From positions 1 through 64,000 of the forward strand of contig CAKPHH010000001.1 in assembly GCA_934157235.1 (NCBI GenBank): DNA of 64,000 nt, written 5' to 3'. The position numbers were made by a program, and so were the translations under genes. The notes under the pieces were generated by a model that saw only the letters and a list, made by a program, of their open reading frames with translations, did no database searches and was not told where the DNA came from. Positions 33,603-44,264 of this stretch are shown piece after piece; the stretch's first letter is position 1, and every line of letters starts with the position of its first letter. The DNA comes from an uncultured Bacilli bacterium (lineage in GTDB: Bacteria > Bacillota_I > Bacilli_A > RF39 > UBA660).

Positions 33603-34169
33603 ATGACAAAAAAGAAAAGTAAAAATAATTATGATGATAGTTGGATGTATATCTTATTACTAACAACAGTAACAATATTAACATACTCCTTAAGTAGCTA
33701 TACTTTTGATATCCTTGGAGTATCTTTATCATATTCATTATTTATTCTACCTATAATTTATTTAATTGCTAATTACATCACAAAAAAATACTACTACCAA
33801 AAAACAGTTGTAGGTATAATCGTATCAAGTATTTCCATTGTACTTTTTACACTATTAATGAATTTTGCTTTAGGAAAACAAACTTCACTTAATGCTTTTT
33901 CAGGTGTCTTCTGTGCTTTAATTCTATCGCACTTTGTTAACATAGTTATCTATCGTTTCCTAAATGCCAATACTGAAGCACCATTTTTGTTAGTTTTACT
34001 AAACTACTTATTTGCTTTAGTAGCATTCTATATGTTCTATACCTTAATCCATTTAAATATGATTATTATAGATGATTATTGGTTAGGTTATTTTATAACC
34101 ATTTCAATTCAATTATTCATCTGTCTTGGATTAACTTATATTGATAAACAAATAAAGCCTGGAAGATAA
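33603..34169 (+). CDS. Multi-pass membrane protein, uncharacterised (VUT/YhhQ-like?)
   Basis: The 188-residue protein has about six hydrophobic helices. Stretches such as TYSLSSYTFDILGVSLSYSLFILPIIYLIANYI and TEAPFLLVLLNYLF recall the YhhQ/VUT family of queuosine-precursor transporters, but I am not confident. GAAGGTT precedes the ATG. Confidence 0.5.
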   Translation: MTKKKSKNNYDDSWMYILLLTTVTILTYSLSSYTFDILGVSLSYSLFILPIIYLIANYITKKYYYQKTVVGIIVSSISIVLFTLLMNFALGKQTSLNAFSGVFCALILSHFVNIVIYRFLNANTEAPFLLVLLNYLFALVAFYMFYTLIHLNMIIIDDYWLGYFITISIQLFICLGLTYIDKQIKPGR

Positions 34170-34184
34170 TCCAGACTTTTTAAT
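34155..34184 (+). terminator. Terminator
   Basis: AAAGCCTGGA pairs with TCCAGACTTT (one mismatch) across AGATAA and is followed by T residues. It overlaps the stop of the 188-residue gene and separates it from the convergent CPBP gene. Confidence 0.7.
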
Positions 34185-34868
34185 TTATAATATTGAAAGT
34201 AATGTAAGAACAGTATTATGAAACATATGCATAAATATTGAAGCATATATCGAATCGGTTTTATTATACATTAAAGCAAAGGCAATACCTAAACAACTAT
34301 AAGGAATAATATATAAATATCCAATTGGATTAGTAGCACTAATTACATGTAATCCACCAAATACAAGTCCAGATAATAATACAAATAATTTACCTTTTCC
34401 AAAAACATTTCTAAAACTCTTTCTAAAAACTATTTCTTCTGTGAATGGAGCAAGTAATCCAGCATCGATAAGCATTGCCCATGGTAGAGCAGAAATCATA
34501 CTCTGAACAGCTTGTTCATTTTCAGCTTGACCAGTACTAAATATTAAATTTATAAGCATATTACTAACCATCATAAGTACAAGTCCAACAGTCCAATATT
34601 TAACCATTGTATCAAGATTTACTTCAAGCTTACTTTTAAATATTTTCCATTCTGCTTTTAATTCCTTTCGGTATATAAACCAAAGCATTATTACCAAGAG
34701 AATATTTGAAAAGCAACTAAGTAAAACATTCATAGAAGCTGTTATATGCCTAATATCTATCTTGAATAAATAAATAGGTATGTACTGTAAGTAAACACTA
34801 AAACGAAATAGTAAAAAAACAAGTATACCTTTCATAATCTGTATAAATAAATTTTTCTTATCGTTCAC
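34185..34868 (-). CDS. CPBP (Abi) family intramembrane protease
   Basis: The 227-residue membrane protein has the three CPBP motifs: EEIVFRKSF (Glu-Glu-x3-Arg), GGLHVIS and HMFHN. Family members are Rce1-like proteases; bacterial ones serve in bacteriocin immunity or protein processing. The start is GTG with GGTGAT upstream. No bacteriocin gene is seen nearby. Confidence 0.85.
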   Translation of the reverse strand: MNDKKNLFIQIMKGILVFLLFRFSVYLQYIPIYLFKIDIRHITASMNVLLSCFSNILLVIMLWFIYRKELKAEWKIFKSKLEVNLDTMVKYWTVGLVLMMVSNMLINLIFSTGQAENEQAVQSMISALPWAMLIDAGLLAPFTEEIVFRKSFRNVFGKGKLFVLLSGLVFGGLHVISATNPIGYLYIIPYSCLGIAFALMYNKTDSIYASIFMHMFHNTVLTLLSIL

Positions 34869-35088
34869 TTATATCACCATAATTAACATATCACAAAATT
34901 TAAGAAAATGAAAGTAACTAGTACTAAAAGAAAATTAATTGACACAAATAAAATATAAACAAACAGTAAATCGTAACAATAATTATAAAAGAGTAACAAT
35001 AACTATAATCGAGTAGCACCAATAACAATCAAGAATCATTAACTATACTTGAAAAGAAATGAAAAGCAATGAAAAAGAATAAAAATAC
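34869..35088. other. AT-rich intergenic stretch upstream of the rpsO promoter
   Basis: No gene is visible. It contains short irregular repeats of the form GAGTAACAATAA and TGAAAAG(A/C)AATGAAAA, without dyad structure. Confidence 0.4.
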
Positions 35089-35201
35089 TTGAAAACTCAA
35101 TCTTTTAAGTGTATAATACAATTACTTACCGGTACTCGGTTCGAAGAATTTCCGACTTCTTACTTAGTTTCGGTCAATATATAAGAAAGGAAGTGTTAAT
35201 A
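35089..35201 (+). promoter_or_regulatory. rpsO promoter and structured leader
   Basis: TTGAAA (35089-35094) and TATAAT (35112-35117) have ideal 17-base spacing. The leader of about 78 bases (from about 35124) is less AT-rich than its surroundings and can form small stems (ACCG/CGGT near 35128-35140; GAAGAA with TTCTT). S15 is known to repress its own mRNA through such leaders in several bacteria. That the same applies here is inference. Confidence 0.6.
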
Positions 35202-35471
35202 ATGGCATTAACAAAAGATGAAAAAGCAAAAATCGTTAAAGAATTTGCTAAAAATGAGAAAGATACTGGTTCTGCAGAAGTACAAATCGCTATTCTTACT
35301 AAAGAAATCAACGATTTAACAGAGCATTTAAAAGTACATACTCATGACTATCATTCACGTAGAGGTCTTTTAAAGAAAGTTGGTCAACGTAGAAATATGT
35401 TACAATACTTAGCAAAGAAAGATATTCAAAGTTATCGTGAAGTAATTAAAAAATTAGGATTAAGAAAGTAG
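35202..35471 (+). CDS. rpsO: Ribosomal protein S15
   Basis: The 89-residue protein has the standard S15 length and motifs ([37 protein letters not shown]). It binds 16S rRNA early in 30S assembly. AGAAAGGAAG precedes ATG 35202. It is followed by its own terminator and then pnp, the conserved order in Bacillus. Confidence 0.97.
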   Translation: MALTKDEKAKIVKEFAKNEKDTGSAEVQIAILTKEINDLTEHLKVHTHDYHSRRGLLKKVGQRRNMLQYLAKKDIQSYREVIKKLGLRK

Positions 35472-35498
35472 ACACTTGTTTTTAGTGTCTTTTTTTTA
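35470..35498 (+). terminator. Terminator between rpsO and pnp
   Basis: AGACACT/AGTGTCT with a 7-base loop is followed by eight T residues, overlapping the rpsO stop codon. Reading through or processing is needed if pnp shares the promoter. Confidence 0.85.
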
Positions 35499-35518
35499 GA
35501 AAGATTTGAGGTGTAGAA

Positions 35519-37693
35519 ATGAAGAAAAAAGTATTTGAATTAGATTTTCATGGTCGTAAAATTATCGTAGAACATGGTGAATTAGCTAAACAAGCTGATG
35601 GAGCAGTTTTAGTTAGATATAATGACACCGTAGTTTTAACAGCTGCTGTAGTAAGTAAAAACGTTAACTTATTATCTGACTTTTTCCCATTAACTGTAAA
35701 CTACCAAGAAAAACTATATTCCGTAGGAAAAATACCAGGTGGATTTATTAAAAGAGAAGGTCGTCCATCAGAAGCTGCAACCCTAGCTGCTAGAATGATT
35801 GATAGACCAATGAGACCATTATTCCCAGAAGGATTTAAAAATGAAGTACAAGTTATTTCAACAGTTTTATCAGTGGATCAAGACTGTTCTCCAGAATTAA
35901 CTGCTATGTTAGCATCTTCCCTTGCTGTAAGTATTTCAAAAATTCCATTTAATGGTCCAATCGCTGGAGTAAAAGTAGGTCGTGTAGATGGTAAATTTGT
36001 AATCAACCCAACTCCAGAACAATTAGAAAGATCAGAGTTAGACCTAACTGTTGCGGGTACTAAAGATGCTATCAACATGGTAGAATCAAGTGCTAAACAA
36101 GTATCAGAAGATATTATGTTAGAGGCGTTGATGGTTGGTCATAAAGCCGTAAAAGAATTAATTAAATTTGAAGAAAAAATCATTAAAGAAATTGGTGAAG
36201 AGAAAATGGAATATGAAACTCTAACACCAGATGAAGAAATGATTGAAAGAATTACTGCTCTAGCAACCAAGAAAATGGATAAGGCTCTACGTATTAAAGA
36301 TAAACTTAAAAAATATGCTGCCATTGATGAAGTAAAAGAAGAAATTCTAGAACTTTACACTAAAGAAAACGAAGAAAACTTAAAAGATCAAGAATTAAAA
36401 GAATTACTTGCTAAAGTAAATATGGTTTTATCAGATATTGAATACAAATTATTTAGAAGTATCGTTGTAAAAGAGAAAAAACGTGCCGATGGTCGTAAGA
36501 TGGATGAAATAAGACCATTATCAACTGATATTGATTTACTACCAAGAACTCATGGTTCAGCTTTATTTACAAGAGGTGAGACTCAAGCCCTTTCTGTAAC
36601 AACTCTAGGTGCTCTAGGAGAACATCAAATTATTGATGGACTAGGTCTAGAAGATCAAAAGAGATTTATGTTACATTATAACTTCCCACAATTCTCAGTA
36701 GGAGAAACAGGAAGATATGGAGCTCCAGGTAGAAGAGAAATCGGACATGGTGCCTTAGGTGAGAAAGCACTAGCTCAAGTTATTCCATCAGAAGAAGAAT
36801 TTCCATACACAATTCGTGTTGTATCAGAAATTCTAGAATCTAATGGTTCATCATCTCAAGCATCAATTTGTGCTGGATGTATGTCACTAATGGCAGCAGG
36901 TGTACCAATTAAAGCTCCAGTTGCTGGTATCGCTATGGGATTAATTACTCATGAAGATGAATATACCATCCTAACAGATATCCAAGGTATGGAAGACCAT
37001 TTAGGAGATATGGATTTTAAAGTAGCTGGTACAAAAGATGGTATCACTGCTTTACAAATGGATATTAAAATAAAAGGTATTACTGAAGAAATCTTAAAAG
37101 AGGCTCTAGCTCAAGCTAAAAAAGCTCGTTTAGAAATCTTAAAAGTAATTGCTAAACAAATCAAAGAACCAAGAAAAGAAGTATCTAAGTATGCTCCAAA
37201 GATGGAAACATTTATGATTAATCCTGCTAAGATAAAAGATGTTATTGGTCGTGGTGGTGAAACAATCACTAAGATTATTTGTGAAGCCTCAAATGTTACA
37301 GAAGTTACTAACGTAAATGCTGTTAAGGTAGACTTAGAAGATGATGGCCGTGTAGTAATCTATCATACAGATCGTGATATCATCAATAAAACAAAACAAA
37401 TGATTGAAGAAATCGTTCGTGAAGTAGAAGTTGGTAAAATTTATGAAGCAAAAGTTGTAAAAATAGAAGACTTTGGCTGCTTCGTACAATTATGGCCAGG
37501 TTGTGAAGGATTAGTACATGTTTCACAACTAGCAAATGAGAGAGTAGAAAAAGTAGAAGACGTTGTAAAATTAGGCGATGAAATAATTGTTAAAGCCTTA
37601 GGCCCAGATAAGAAAGGACGTCAAAACTTCTCAAGAAAAGATGCTCTTCCAAAACCTGCTGTTAAGAAAACTAAAAAAGAAGAAGCTAAATAA
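35519..37693 (+). CDS. pnp: Polynucleotide phosphorylase
   Basis: The 724-residue 3'-5' phosphorolytic exoribonuclease has two RNase PH domains joined by a helical domain, then a KH domain ([21 protein letters not shown]) and an S1 domain ([23 protein letters not shown]). The second PH domain has [30 protein letters not shown] and the active-site region GIAMGLI...[19 protein letters not shown]. It acts in mRNA decay. AGGTGTAG precedes the ATG. Confidence 0.97.
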   Translation: MKKKVFELDFHGRKIIVEHGELAKQADGAVLVRYNDTVVLTAAVVSKNVNLLSDFFPLTVNYQEKLYSVGKIPGGFIKREGRPSEAATLAARMIDRPMRPLFPEGFKNEVQVISTVLSVDQDCSPELTAMLASSLAVSISKIPFNGPIAGVKVGRVDGKFVINPTPEQLERSELDLTVAGTKDAINMVESSAKQVSEDIMLEALMVGHKAVKELIKFEEKIIKEIGEEKMEYETLTPDEEMIERITALATKKMDKALRIKDKLKKYAAIDEVKEEILELYTKENEENLKDQELKELLAKVNMVLSDIEYKLFRSIVVKEKKRADGRKMDEIRPLSTDIDLLPRTHGSALFTRGETQALSVTTLGALGEHQIIDGLGLEDQKRFMLHYNFPQFSVGETGRYGAPGRREIGHGALGEKALAQVIPSEEEFPYTIRVVSEILESNGSSSQASICAGCMSLMAAGVPIKAPVAGIAMGLITHEDEYTILTDIQGMEDHLGDMDFKVAGTKDGITALQMDIKIKGITEEILKEALAQAKKARLEILKVIAKQIKEPRKEVSKYAPKMETFMINPAKIKDVIGRGGETITKIICEASNVTEVTNVNAVKVDLEDDGRVVIYHTDRDIINKTKQMIEEIVREVEVGKIYEAKVVKIEDFGCFVQLWPGCEGLVHVSQLANERVEKVEDVVKLGDEIIVKALGPDKKGRQNFSRKDALPKPAVKKTKKEEAK

Positions 37694-37696
37694 AAC

Positions 37697-37724
37697 TAAA
37701 AAAGTTCAATTTGAACTTTTTTTT
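37697..37724 (+). terminator. Terminator of pnp
   Basis: AAAAGTTCAA/TTGAACTTTT is followed by further T residues a few bases after the pnp stop. Confidence 0.8.
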
Positions 37725-37747
37725 CATATACTGAATTAGGTGATGTT

Positions 37748-38605
37748 ATGACTAAAAAGAAATTAATTCAAGTTTTTACAGTTACTATTCTTATGTTATT
37801 TAGTTTTTTCTATACTAATAAATCAATCGAATTGATAAGAGAAAATGATCCTTTAATGAAAAAAATAAAAGCCACTTCCACTAAATATAAAGTAGATCCT
37901 GTTAATGCCCAAATAATTGGTAATAAAATGATTCCTGGAAAATCCGGTAAAGAAATAGATTACCAAAAAAGTTATACTAAAATGATTCAATATGGAACTT
38001 ACAATGAAGTCCTAACAACTTTTAAAGAAGTAACCCCAACCATCTCTATAGATGACTATTACGATAAATATATTATTCAAGGAAATACTGAAAATAAAAA
38101 TATTTCTCTTGTCTTTAAAACTGATTCAACTACCAATCTTTCTGATATTGTAGATATTTTAAATGCTAAAAATGTCCCAGGAACTTTCTTTATTGATGGA
38201 CTTTTACTTGAAAATAATACCAGTTTTTTTGAAACTATGACTAATCATGAATTAGAATTACTAAGTTATGATAATAAATATGACCAAATATATTTTGAAA
38301 GTGCCATTAACTATTTAAATTCTCTAACTAAAGTATCTCCTAAATACTGTTATGCTGAGTATGATCAAAAAGAAGTAATAGAACTTTGTTCAATCTTAAA
38401 AATGCATACTATTATTCCAACCATCAAAACAAATAAAGAACCCTACAAGGAAATAAAGAATTCTCTTCATAATTCCGCTATTATTTCTCTTCCTTTAACA
38501 ACAATAACTAAAAACCAGTTACCAAGTATTATTGACTACATTACGCAAAAAGGCTATACCTTTGAAAAATTAGATATCCTTTTAAGTGAAAGTATAGAAA
38601 AGTAA
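37748..38605 (+). CDS. YlxY-like polysaccharide-deacetylase-fold protein, probably inactive
   Basis: The 285-residue protein has an N-terminal membrane anchor (residues 8-25), a region around GKSGKEIDYQKSYTKMIQYG, and a NodB-like domain from about 115 (NISLVFKTDSTTNLSDIVDILNAKNVPGTFFIDG). In active deacetylases the first motif is TFDDG and the second HxxxH; here they read FKTDS and no HxxxH is found, so catalysis is unlikely. Position after rpsO-pnp matches Bacillus ylxY, a sporulation-linked homologue. It likely acts at the cell surface. Confidence 0.7.
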   Translation: MTKKKLIQVFTVTILMLFSFFYTNKSIELIRENDPLMKKIKATSTKYKVDPVNAQIIGNKMIPGKSGKEIDYQKSYTKMIQYGTYNEVLTTFKEVTPTISIDDYYDKYIIQGNTENKNISLVFKTDSTTNLSDIVDILNAKNVPGTFFIDGLLLENNTSFFETMTNHELELLSYDNKYDQIYFESAINYLNSLTKVSPKYCYAEYDQKEVIELCSILKMHTIIPTIKTNKEPYKEIKNSLHNSAIISLPLTTITKNQLPSIIDYITQKGYTFEKLDILLSESIEK

Positions 38606-38753
38606 GCATTCAAGTAATTTACAACTTTTTGAAATTATTTACTCTAAATCTGACACATTTCGGAAGAAAATGCTATGATTTTACTTGCTACATAAAGAAA
38701 TCATTTGTCTAAACTCATCTTTTATTGTATACTATATAAATAGGGTGAGTAGT

Positions 38754-41708
38754 ATGTACTTAAAGGAAATAGTAACAACAGGCTTTAAATCTTTTGCTGA
38801 TAAGTTAGATATAAAATTAGATGATAAAATTACTTGTATTGTTGGACCTAATGGTTCTGGTAAAAGTAATGTAGTCGATGCTGTTAGATGGGTATTAGGA
38901 GAACAATCTGTAAAATCTCTTCGTGGCGATGGTTCTATGAGTGATGTAATCTTCTCCGGAAGTAAAAGTCGTAATCCTTTAAACGTTGCTTCTGTTGAAT
39001 TAGTTTTTGATAATACCGATCATTACATAAATGTTCCTTACACAGAAATATCTATTAAAAGGAAAGTTTATCGTACTGGTGAAAACGAATATTATTTAAA
39101 TGGCGAAAAATGTCGTTTAAAAGATGTCACTAATTTATTATTAGATACTGGTATGGGAAAAGAGTCTTTTAACATTATCTCCCAAGGTGAAGTAGAAAAG
39201 ATCTTAAGTAACTCTCCTAATGATAGACGTGTCATTTTTGAAGAAGCTGCCGGTATTTTAAAATATAAAAGAAGAAAAGAAGAAGCCCTACGAAAGCTAG
39301 ACCGCACTCACAATAACTTAGATCGTGTCAATGATATTATTAATGAATTAGAAATACAAGTTGAACCTTTAAAAGAACAAAGTGAAAAGGCCACTGAGTA
39401 CTTAGAAAATAAAAAAGGCTTAGATAACTACGAAGTAGCTTTACTTGCTTATGATATTGAAAATTATAATCAACAACTAGAACAAGTTAAACAGAAGAAA
39501 GAAAAAATCGATAAAGAAATTTTAACCCTTTCTAATGAAAGTTCTTCTGCTGACATTTCTGCTCTAGAAGATAATAATAAATTAGAAAAGCTAGAACAAG
39601 AAAAGTCCACTCTAAATACTGAACTTTTAAAAGTAACTGAAGAAGTAGAAAAAATAAATGGTGAAAAGAACCTCTTAAAAGAACGTAGTAAAACTAATAA
39701 AGAGGAAGAGGTATTAAAGGAAACCATTCGTACTACTTTAGAGAAGAAAGGTCAAATCGAAAAGAATATTGCTGTCTTAACAGAAGAAATTAATAATATA
39801 ACTAAAGAACAATCCTCAAAAAATGAAAAGTATAAAGCTCTAGAAAAAGAAATTACAACTACTAAAAATAAAAAGAATTATTTAATGAGTAATTATTCTA
39901 AATTAGATCAAGATTTAATTTCTCTAAACCATAAAATATCTTCTCTAAGAATTGAAATAGAACAATCAACAGACTTACCAAATAGTGTTAGAACCATCCT
40001 AAAAGAAACTTCTCTTACTGGAATTCATAACACTATTGGGAACATTATTAATATTGATGATATCTACTTAAAAGCTTTAAATGTCGCTATTTCTGCTAAT
40101 AAGAACTTTGTCATAACATCTGATGAAGAAAGTGCTAAAAAGGCTATTAACTACTTAAAAGATAATCATCTTGGTCGAGCAACCTTCTTCCCATTAAATA
40201 TTATTAAGGAAAGATATATTGATTCTGATACCCTAAATCTAATAAAAAATAATCCTGATTTTATTGATGTTTTAAGTAACTTATTAACTTATAATAAAAA
40301 ATACCAAAACATCATTGAAAATCAATTTGGTACCATAATCATTTCTAAAGATATAGATTCAGCTAATAGACTTAGTAAAATAATAAGAAATAGATATAAA
40401 ATTATTACTCTAGATGGAGATGTCATCAATGTTGGTGGTTCTATGACCGGAGGATCTCTAAATAAGACAAAAAGTATCATCACTACTAAACAAGAACTAA
40501 AATATTTAGAAGAAAAAGAACAAAACTTAAAAGCTGAAATAGTTACTTTAAAAGATGAATTATCTAAAATTAATGATATTATTTCTAAACTAGAAGAAGA
40601 AAACTATTTAAAAGAAAAAGAAAAAATCGCAACAACAGAACTACTAAATACTAAAAATAATGAACTATTAAGAATCAAACAAGATTATGAAGCCATAAAG
40701 AAAGAATGGGAAAATCTAGAAACCATTAGTAATAACTCTGTCTCTGAAAAAGAACAAGAATTAATTAAATTATTCCATGAAAAAAGTTCTCTAAAAGAGC
40801 AACTTCAATTAAGATTAAAAATGGTTACTAAGGAAACAGAAGAGTTAAAAGCAAAGATTGAGGAAACTCAAGCTACTTATAAATTGAAAAATGCTACTCT
40901 AAGGAATCTAGAAAAAACATCTCGTGAATTAGAAATTTTAATAAATCGTCTTGATGTAAAAATAGATAATATGTTAAATGTCTTATCTGAAGATTATGAA
41001 TTAACTTTTGAAAGAGCAAAAAGTGATTATAGTCTTGATATTGAACCAGATGAAGCCAGAGTAAAAGTAAATACTTACCGTAATAACATTAAACGTATTG
41101 GTATGGTAAATCTAGGAGCTATTGAAGAATACGAAAGAGTAAATACTAGATATAGTTTCTTAACTAATCAAAGAGAAGATTTACTTAAAGCTGAAAATAC
41201 TCTTCTTGAAATCATGAATGAAATGGATGAAGTAATGGAAGAAGAATTTAAAAATACTTTCATGGCCATTCAAACAGAATTTCAAAAGGTCTTTAAAGAA
41301 TTATTTAAAGGAGGCCAAGCTAGCCTAAAACTAACAGATCCTTCCAATATGCTAACAACCGGAGTAGAAATAGTAGCTTCTCCACCAGGAAAAAAATTAA
41401 CTACAATTTCTCTTTTATCTGGAGGAGAAAAAACTCTAACAGCAATTTCCTTGTTATTCGCAATTCTAAATGTTAGAAGTGTTCCATTCTGTTTATTTGA
41501 TGAAGTAGAAGCTGCTCTAGATGAAGCAAATGTTGCGGGATTTGGTACTTATCTAAATAACTATAGAGATAAAACTCAATTCTTAATAATAACTCATAAA
41601 AAGAAAACTATGGAGTATGCCAATACCTTGTATGGAATCACTATGCAAGAGTCTGGTGTTTCAAAATTAGTAAGTGTAAAATTAGAAGAACATATGGAAG
41701 TCGTATAG
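38754..41708 (+). CDS. smc: Chromosome partition protein SMC, short-armed
   Basis: The 984-residue ATPase has Walker A GPNGSGKSN near the N-terminus, a hinge at about 390-560 ending VGGSMTGGSLN, and the C-terminal signature LLSGGEKTLTAIS with Walker B CLFDEVEAALDEANV. The two coiled-coil arms join these. Bacillus SMC is 1,186 residues; here each arm is roughly 100 residues shorter while head and hinge are complete. It condenses and segregates chromosomes with ScpA and ScpB. The start is ATG 38754 after AGGGTGAG; an upstream in-frame ATG has no site. Confidence 0.93.
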   Translation: MYLKEIVTTGFKSFADKLDIKLDDKITCIVGPNGSGKSNVVDAVRWVLGEQSVKSLRGDGSMSDVIFSGSKSRNPLNVASVELVFDNTDHYINVPYTEISIKRKVYRTGENEYYLNGEKCRLKDVTNLLLDTGMGKESFNIISQGEVEKILSNSPNDRRVIFEEAAGILKYKRRKEEALRKLDRTHNNLDRVNDIINELEIQVEPLKEQSEKATEYLENKKGLDNYEVALLAYDIENYNQQLEQVKQKKEKIDKEILTLSNESSSADISALEDNNKLEKLEQEKSTLNTELLKVTEEVEKINGEKNLLKERSKTNKEEEVLKETIRTTLEKKGQIEKNIAVLTEEINNITKEQSSKNEKYKALEKEITTTKNKKNYLMSNYSKLDQDLISLNHKISSLRIEIEQSTDLPNSVRTILKETSLTGIHNTIGNIINIDDIYLKALNVAISANKNFVITSDEESAKKAINYLKDNHLGRATFFPLNIIKERYIDSDTLNLIKNNPDFIDVLSNLLTYNKKYQNIIENQFGTIIISKDIDSANRLSKIIRNRYKIITLDGDVINVGGSMTGGSLNKTKSIITTKQELKYLEEKEQNLKAEIVTLKDELSKINDIISKLEEENYLKEKEKIATTELLNTKNNELLRIKQDYEAIKKEWENLETISNNSVSEKEQELIKLFHEKSSLKEQLQLRLKMVTKETEELKAKIEETQATYKLKNATLRNLEKTSRELEILINRLDVKIDNMLNVLSEDYELTFERAKSDYSLDIEPDEARVKVNTYRNNIKRIGMVNLGAIEEYERVNTRYSFLTNQREDLLKAENTLLEIMNEMDEVMEEEFKNTFMAIQTEFQKVFKELFKGGQASLKLTDPSNMLTTGVEIVASPPGKKLTTISLLSGGEKTLTAISLLFAILNVRSVPFCLFDEVEAALDEANVAGFGTYLNNYRDKTQFLIITHKKKTMEYANTLYGITMQESGVSKLVSVKLEEHMEVV

Positions 41709-41769
41709 CTCTTCTTTTATTGACAAAAAAATTAAAATAACATAATATATCAAGTGCGGATGTGAAAAT

Positions 41770-43242
41770 ATGGAAAAAATAACAGTTGGAAATATAAGTA
41801 TAGAATATGAAAAAGAACATTTAGAAACAGCTCTAGAATTAAAAAAAGTCTTAACCGACAGTAACGAATTATTTGAAGAACTTTTTCCTGGAGAAACTAT
41901 TAGTTTAGAAAAAAATTCTCCAGGCAAATTGTCTATTTCAAGTATTGAAGAATTTCAAAAAGTAACCCTAAGTAGATTACCAAACTTCTTTGAAACTATT
42001 ACCGAAAATGAATCAGAAATAAGAGCTAGATTACTACAACATTATCTAACTAATAAACATAATTTTTGGTCTAAATATGCTCTTAATAAAACCTATCGTG
42101 GAAAAGCATTTTATTTATTAATTTCCCACTTTTATAATAAAAGCCAAACTATTAAAATACCAAGTACTATTTTATTTGAACAAACTCCCGAAGAAAAGAA
42201 AGTTTTAGAAGAATGGTTAGAAAATGATCGTGAAACTAACTTTGCCTTATTGAGTCTTTTAATAGAAAGAGAAAAAGCAGATCTTACCTGTTCTATATCT
42301 CCTGATTATGATAAGTTTCTAGATGAAAACTTTTCTAGTATTTTAAAAACTTTAGAAACTTACTACAGACTAGTACTAAAAGAGGCCTTAGAAAATAATA
42401 AGAGTTTTTATTTTACACCATCTCTATCTCAAAAAGAGTTAGAAAACTATTGTCGTCATTTTCTACTTAAAACTGACCCAAGCTTAGAATGGTTAATTAT
42501 GTATGAAAAGGCAAGAAGAGAAGGAAAAATTACCTTTGATACCAAAACACATTATGCTCAATTAGACTATAAAGCATCAAGACCATTAAAAGTAGAATTG
42601 ACTAAAACAATAATTGATTTTATTCCTATGACTTATCTTTTAATAAAATATCTATCTGAAGAACAAAAAATAGATCATAAATCTAGTAATAGTGTTTCTA
42701 AATTTTCTAGAATCTACTATGAAGAATTAGCCGAACAGTTCTTAAGAGAAAATGGCTATAACGAGAAACTAATGGATTTATTAACTGTTTGTCGCCATAA
42801 AGAAACTGCCACTATTTATGAAGAAATAGCTCCTATATTAGCTTTGATTGCAGCAAAAAAAGAAAGTAGAGAACCATTAACTTACGAAAATGTTTTACTA
42901 GAAGCACTAACTCCAAATTCTTTAATTTACCAAACCTTTTTTAAAGCTGGATTAACTTCAGATGAATATAAAATCACAGACATTAGTAAAATATGTCAAC
43001 AATTAAACATAAAACTTCTTTCCGATGATTTTTCTCCAGTCGTAAAAAAACTAAATACTGTAATAGGGGATTATTTAGCTCATACTATGACTAGGAATAA
43101 TGATGGTAACTACTACAATAAAGACATAGTATCTTTAGTAAACTCCAAAACTTCTACTGACTTAGAACAACTTGCTGAAAACTTAAATCTTGATCAAGCG
43201 CTTCGACCAAATAAAGTAAAAGAGAAAATAAAAAAAGACTAG
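41770..43242 (+). CDS. Uncharacterised 490-residue protein after smc
   Basis: No family is recognised. The protein is soluble, helical and highly charged, with a run of Leu/Glu/Lys-rich helices and a central TTIIDFIPMTYLLIKYLSEEQ. There are few Cys and no nucleotide-binding loop, so it is not FtsY, which usually follows smc. It converges on and overlaps the deformylase gene by four bases. Confidence 0.55.
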   Translation: MEKITVGNISIEYEKEHLETALELKKVLTDSNELFEELFPGETISLEKNSPGKLSISSIEEFQKVTLSRLPNFFETITENESEIRARLLQHYLTNKHNFWSKYALNKTYRGKAFYLLISHFYNKSQTIKIPSTILFEQTPEEKKVLEEWLENDRETNFALLSLLIEREKADLTCSISPDYDKFLDENFSSILKTLETYYRLVLKEALENNKSFYFTPSLSQKELENYCRHFLLKTDPSLEWLIMYEKARREGKITFDTKTHYAQLDYKASRPLKVELTKTIIDFIPMTYLLIKYLSEEQKIDHKSSNSVSKFSRIYYEELAEQFLRENGYNEKLMDLLTVCRHKETATIYEEIAPILALIAAKKESREPLTYENVLLEALTPNSLIYQTFFKAGLTSDEYKITDISKICQQLNIKLLSDDFSPVVKKLNTVIGDYLAHTMTRNNDGNYYNKDIVSLVNSKTSTDLEQLAENLNLDQALRPNKVKEKIKKD

Positions 43243-43787
43243 ATGGGACGCATCTGGTCTTTTCCTTTATAAGGATTATTTTTGTCGATATGATCAGTAA
43301 ACATAATACCATTCAAATGATCAATTTCATGTTGCATCGCAATTGCAAGTTCCTCTCTCGCTCTAACATGTATTTTTCTTCCTTCTAAGTCATAAGCCTC
43401 AACTGTAACTCTTGCATATCTTGGTACAATACCTTCAACAGGTCTATTTACACTAAGACATCCTTCTCCAAGTTCAACATATATCTTTTCTATTGAATTA
43501 CTTATAATCTTTGGATTAATTAAAATATAATCTTCAAATACACCTTCAGAAACTTCATCTACTACCACAAAATATCTCTTAGCAACACCAAGTTGTATAG
43601 CAGCCATTCCCATACCTGGACGTAAATCATACTTCTCTGCTAACTCTTCAATTTGACTATTGCGTAAGTATTCGATCATTGTATTAATTAAATCTTTATC
43701 CTTTTGTGCTAAAGGAAAAGTAACTTCTTTACTAACTAATCTTAATCTTTTATCCTTTTCATCTAATATTTCTTTTGTCTTTAACAT
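43239..43787 (-). CDS. def: Peptide deformylase
   Basis: The 182-residue metalloenzyme removes formyl from nascent proteins. All three motifs are present: GMGMAAIQLGV (59-69), EGCLSV with metal ligand Cys110, and QHEIDHLNG with His153, Glu154 and His157. Length and the insertions between motifs match type 2 (Gram-positive) deformylases. GAGGTGG precedes the ATG. It ends tail to tail with the unknown gene. Confidence 0.95.
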   Translation of the reverse strand: MLKTKEILDEKDKRLRLVSKEVTFPLAQKDKDLINTMIEYLRNSQIEELAEKYDLRPGMGMAAIQLGVAKRYFVVVDEVSEGVFEDYILINPKIISNSIEKIYVELGEGCLSVNRPVEGIVPRYARVTVEAYDLEGRKIHVRAREELAIAMQHEIDHLNGIMFTDHIDKNNPYKGKDQMRPI

Positions 43788-43924
43788 GCCAGTACCACCT
43801 CACACTGCATATATTTTAACAAAAAACACACAAAAAATAAAGATATAAATTGCATTATACCTTTAAATATCAATATTTTTATAAAAATTGCATTTAACTA
43901 TTTAACTACCCTAAACTCATAAAT

Positions 43925-43958
43925 AAAAAAACGTATAAGTTTTTATCTACTTATACGC
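43925..43958 (-). terminator. Terminator of the YjcZ-like gene
   Basis: On the minus strand GCGTATAAGT pairs with ACTTATACGT and is followed by TTTTTT. It lies seven bases past the stop of the small gene. Confidence 0.8.
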
Positions 43959-43965
43959 TATTTAT

Positions 43966-44124
43966 TTAAGCCGCCCATCTAGTACCAATTACAATTACTA
44001 ATAGTATAAATAGAACTAATATAATAGCATATGTTGAATTATTATTACCTGTTGAGTAAGTAGGGTAATAAGGAACATATGATTGACTAGAGCAGCAGCC
44101 TTGTCCTCCACCATAATAATACAT
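43966..44124 (-). CDS. YjcZ-family sporulation-type miniprotein
   Basis: A 52-residue protein. The N-terminus is Tyr/Gly/Cys-rich (MYYYGGGQGCCSSQSYVPYY) and the C-terminus is one hydrophobic helix (YAIILVLFILLVIVIGTRW). This matches the YjcZ family (FALIVVLFILLIIVG), which is spore-associated in Bacillus. AAAAGGAGG lies before the ATG and a terminator follows. It fills the otherwise gene-free stretch between def and ftsW; 43788-43924 shows nothing. Confidence 0.75.
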   Translation of the reverse strand: MYYYGGGQGCCSSQSYVPYYPTYSTGNNNSTYAIILVLFILLVIVIGTRWAA

Positions 44125-44264
44125 AAGTAAGCCTCCTTTTCTTTATCTATTATAGAATATGTAAATTGACAAAATATGTTAATAAAACTAACCTATAATA
44201 AATTTATTTATAATTATTCCTAAAAATATGTTATATTATAATAAAATGGAGTGATATAGAGGAT

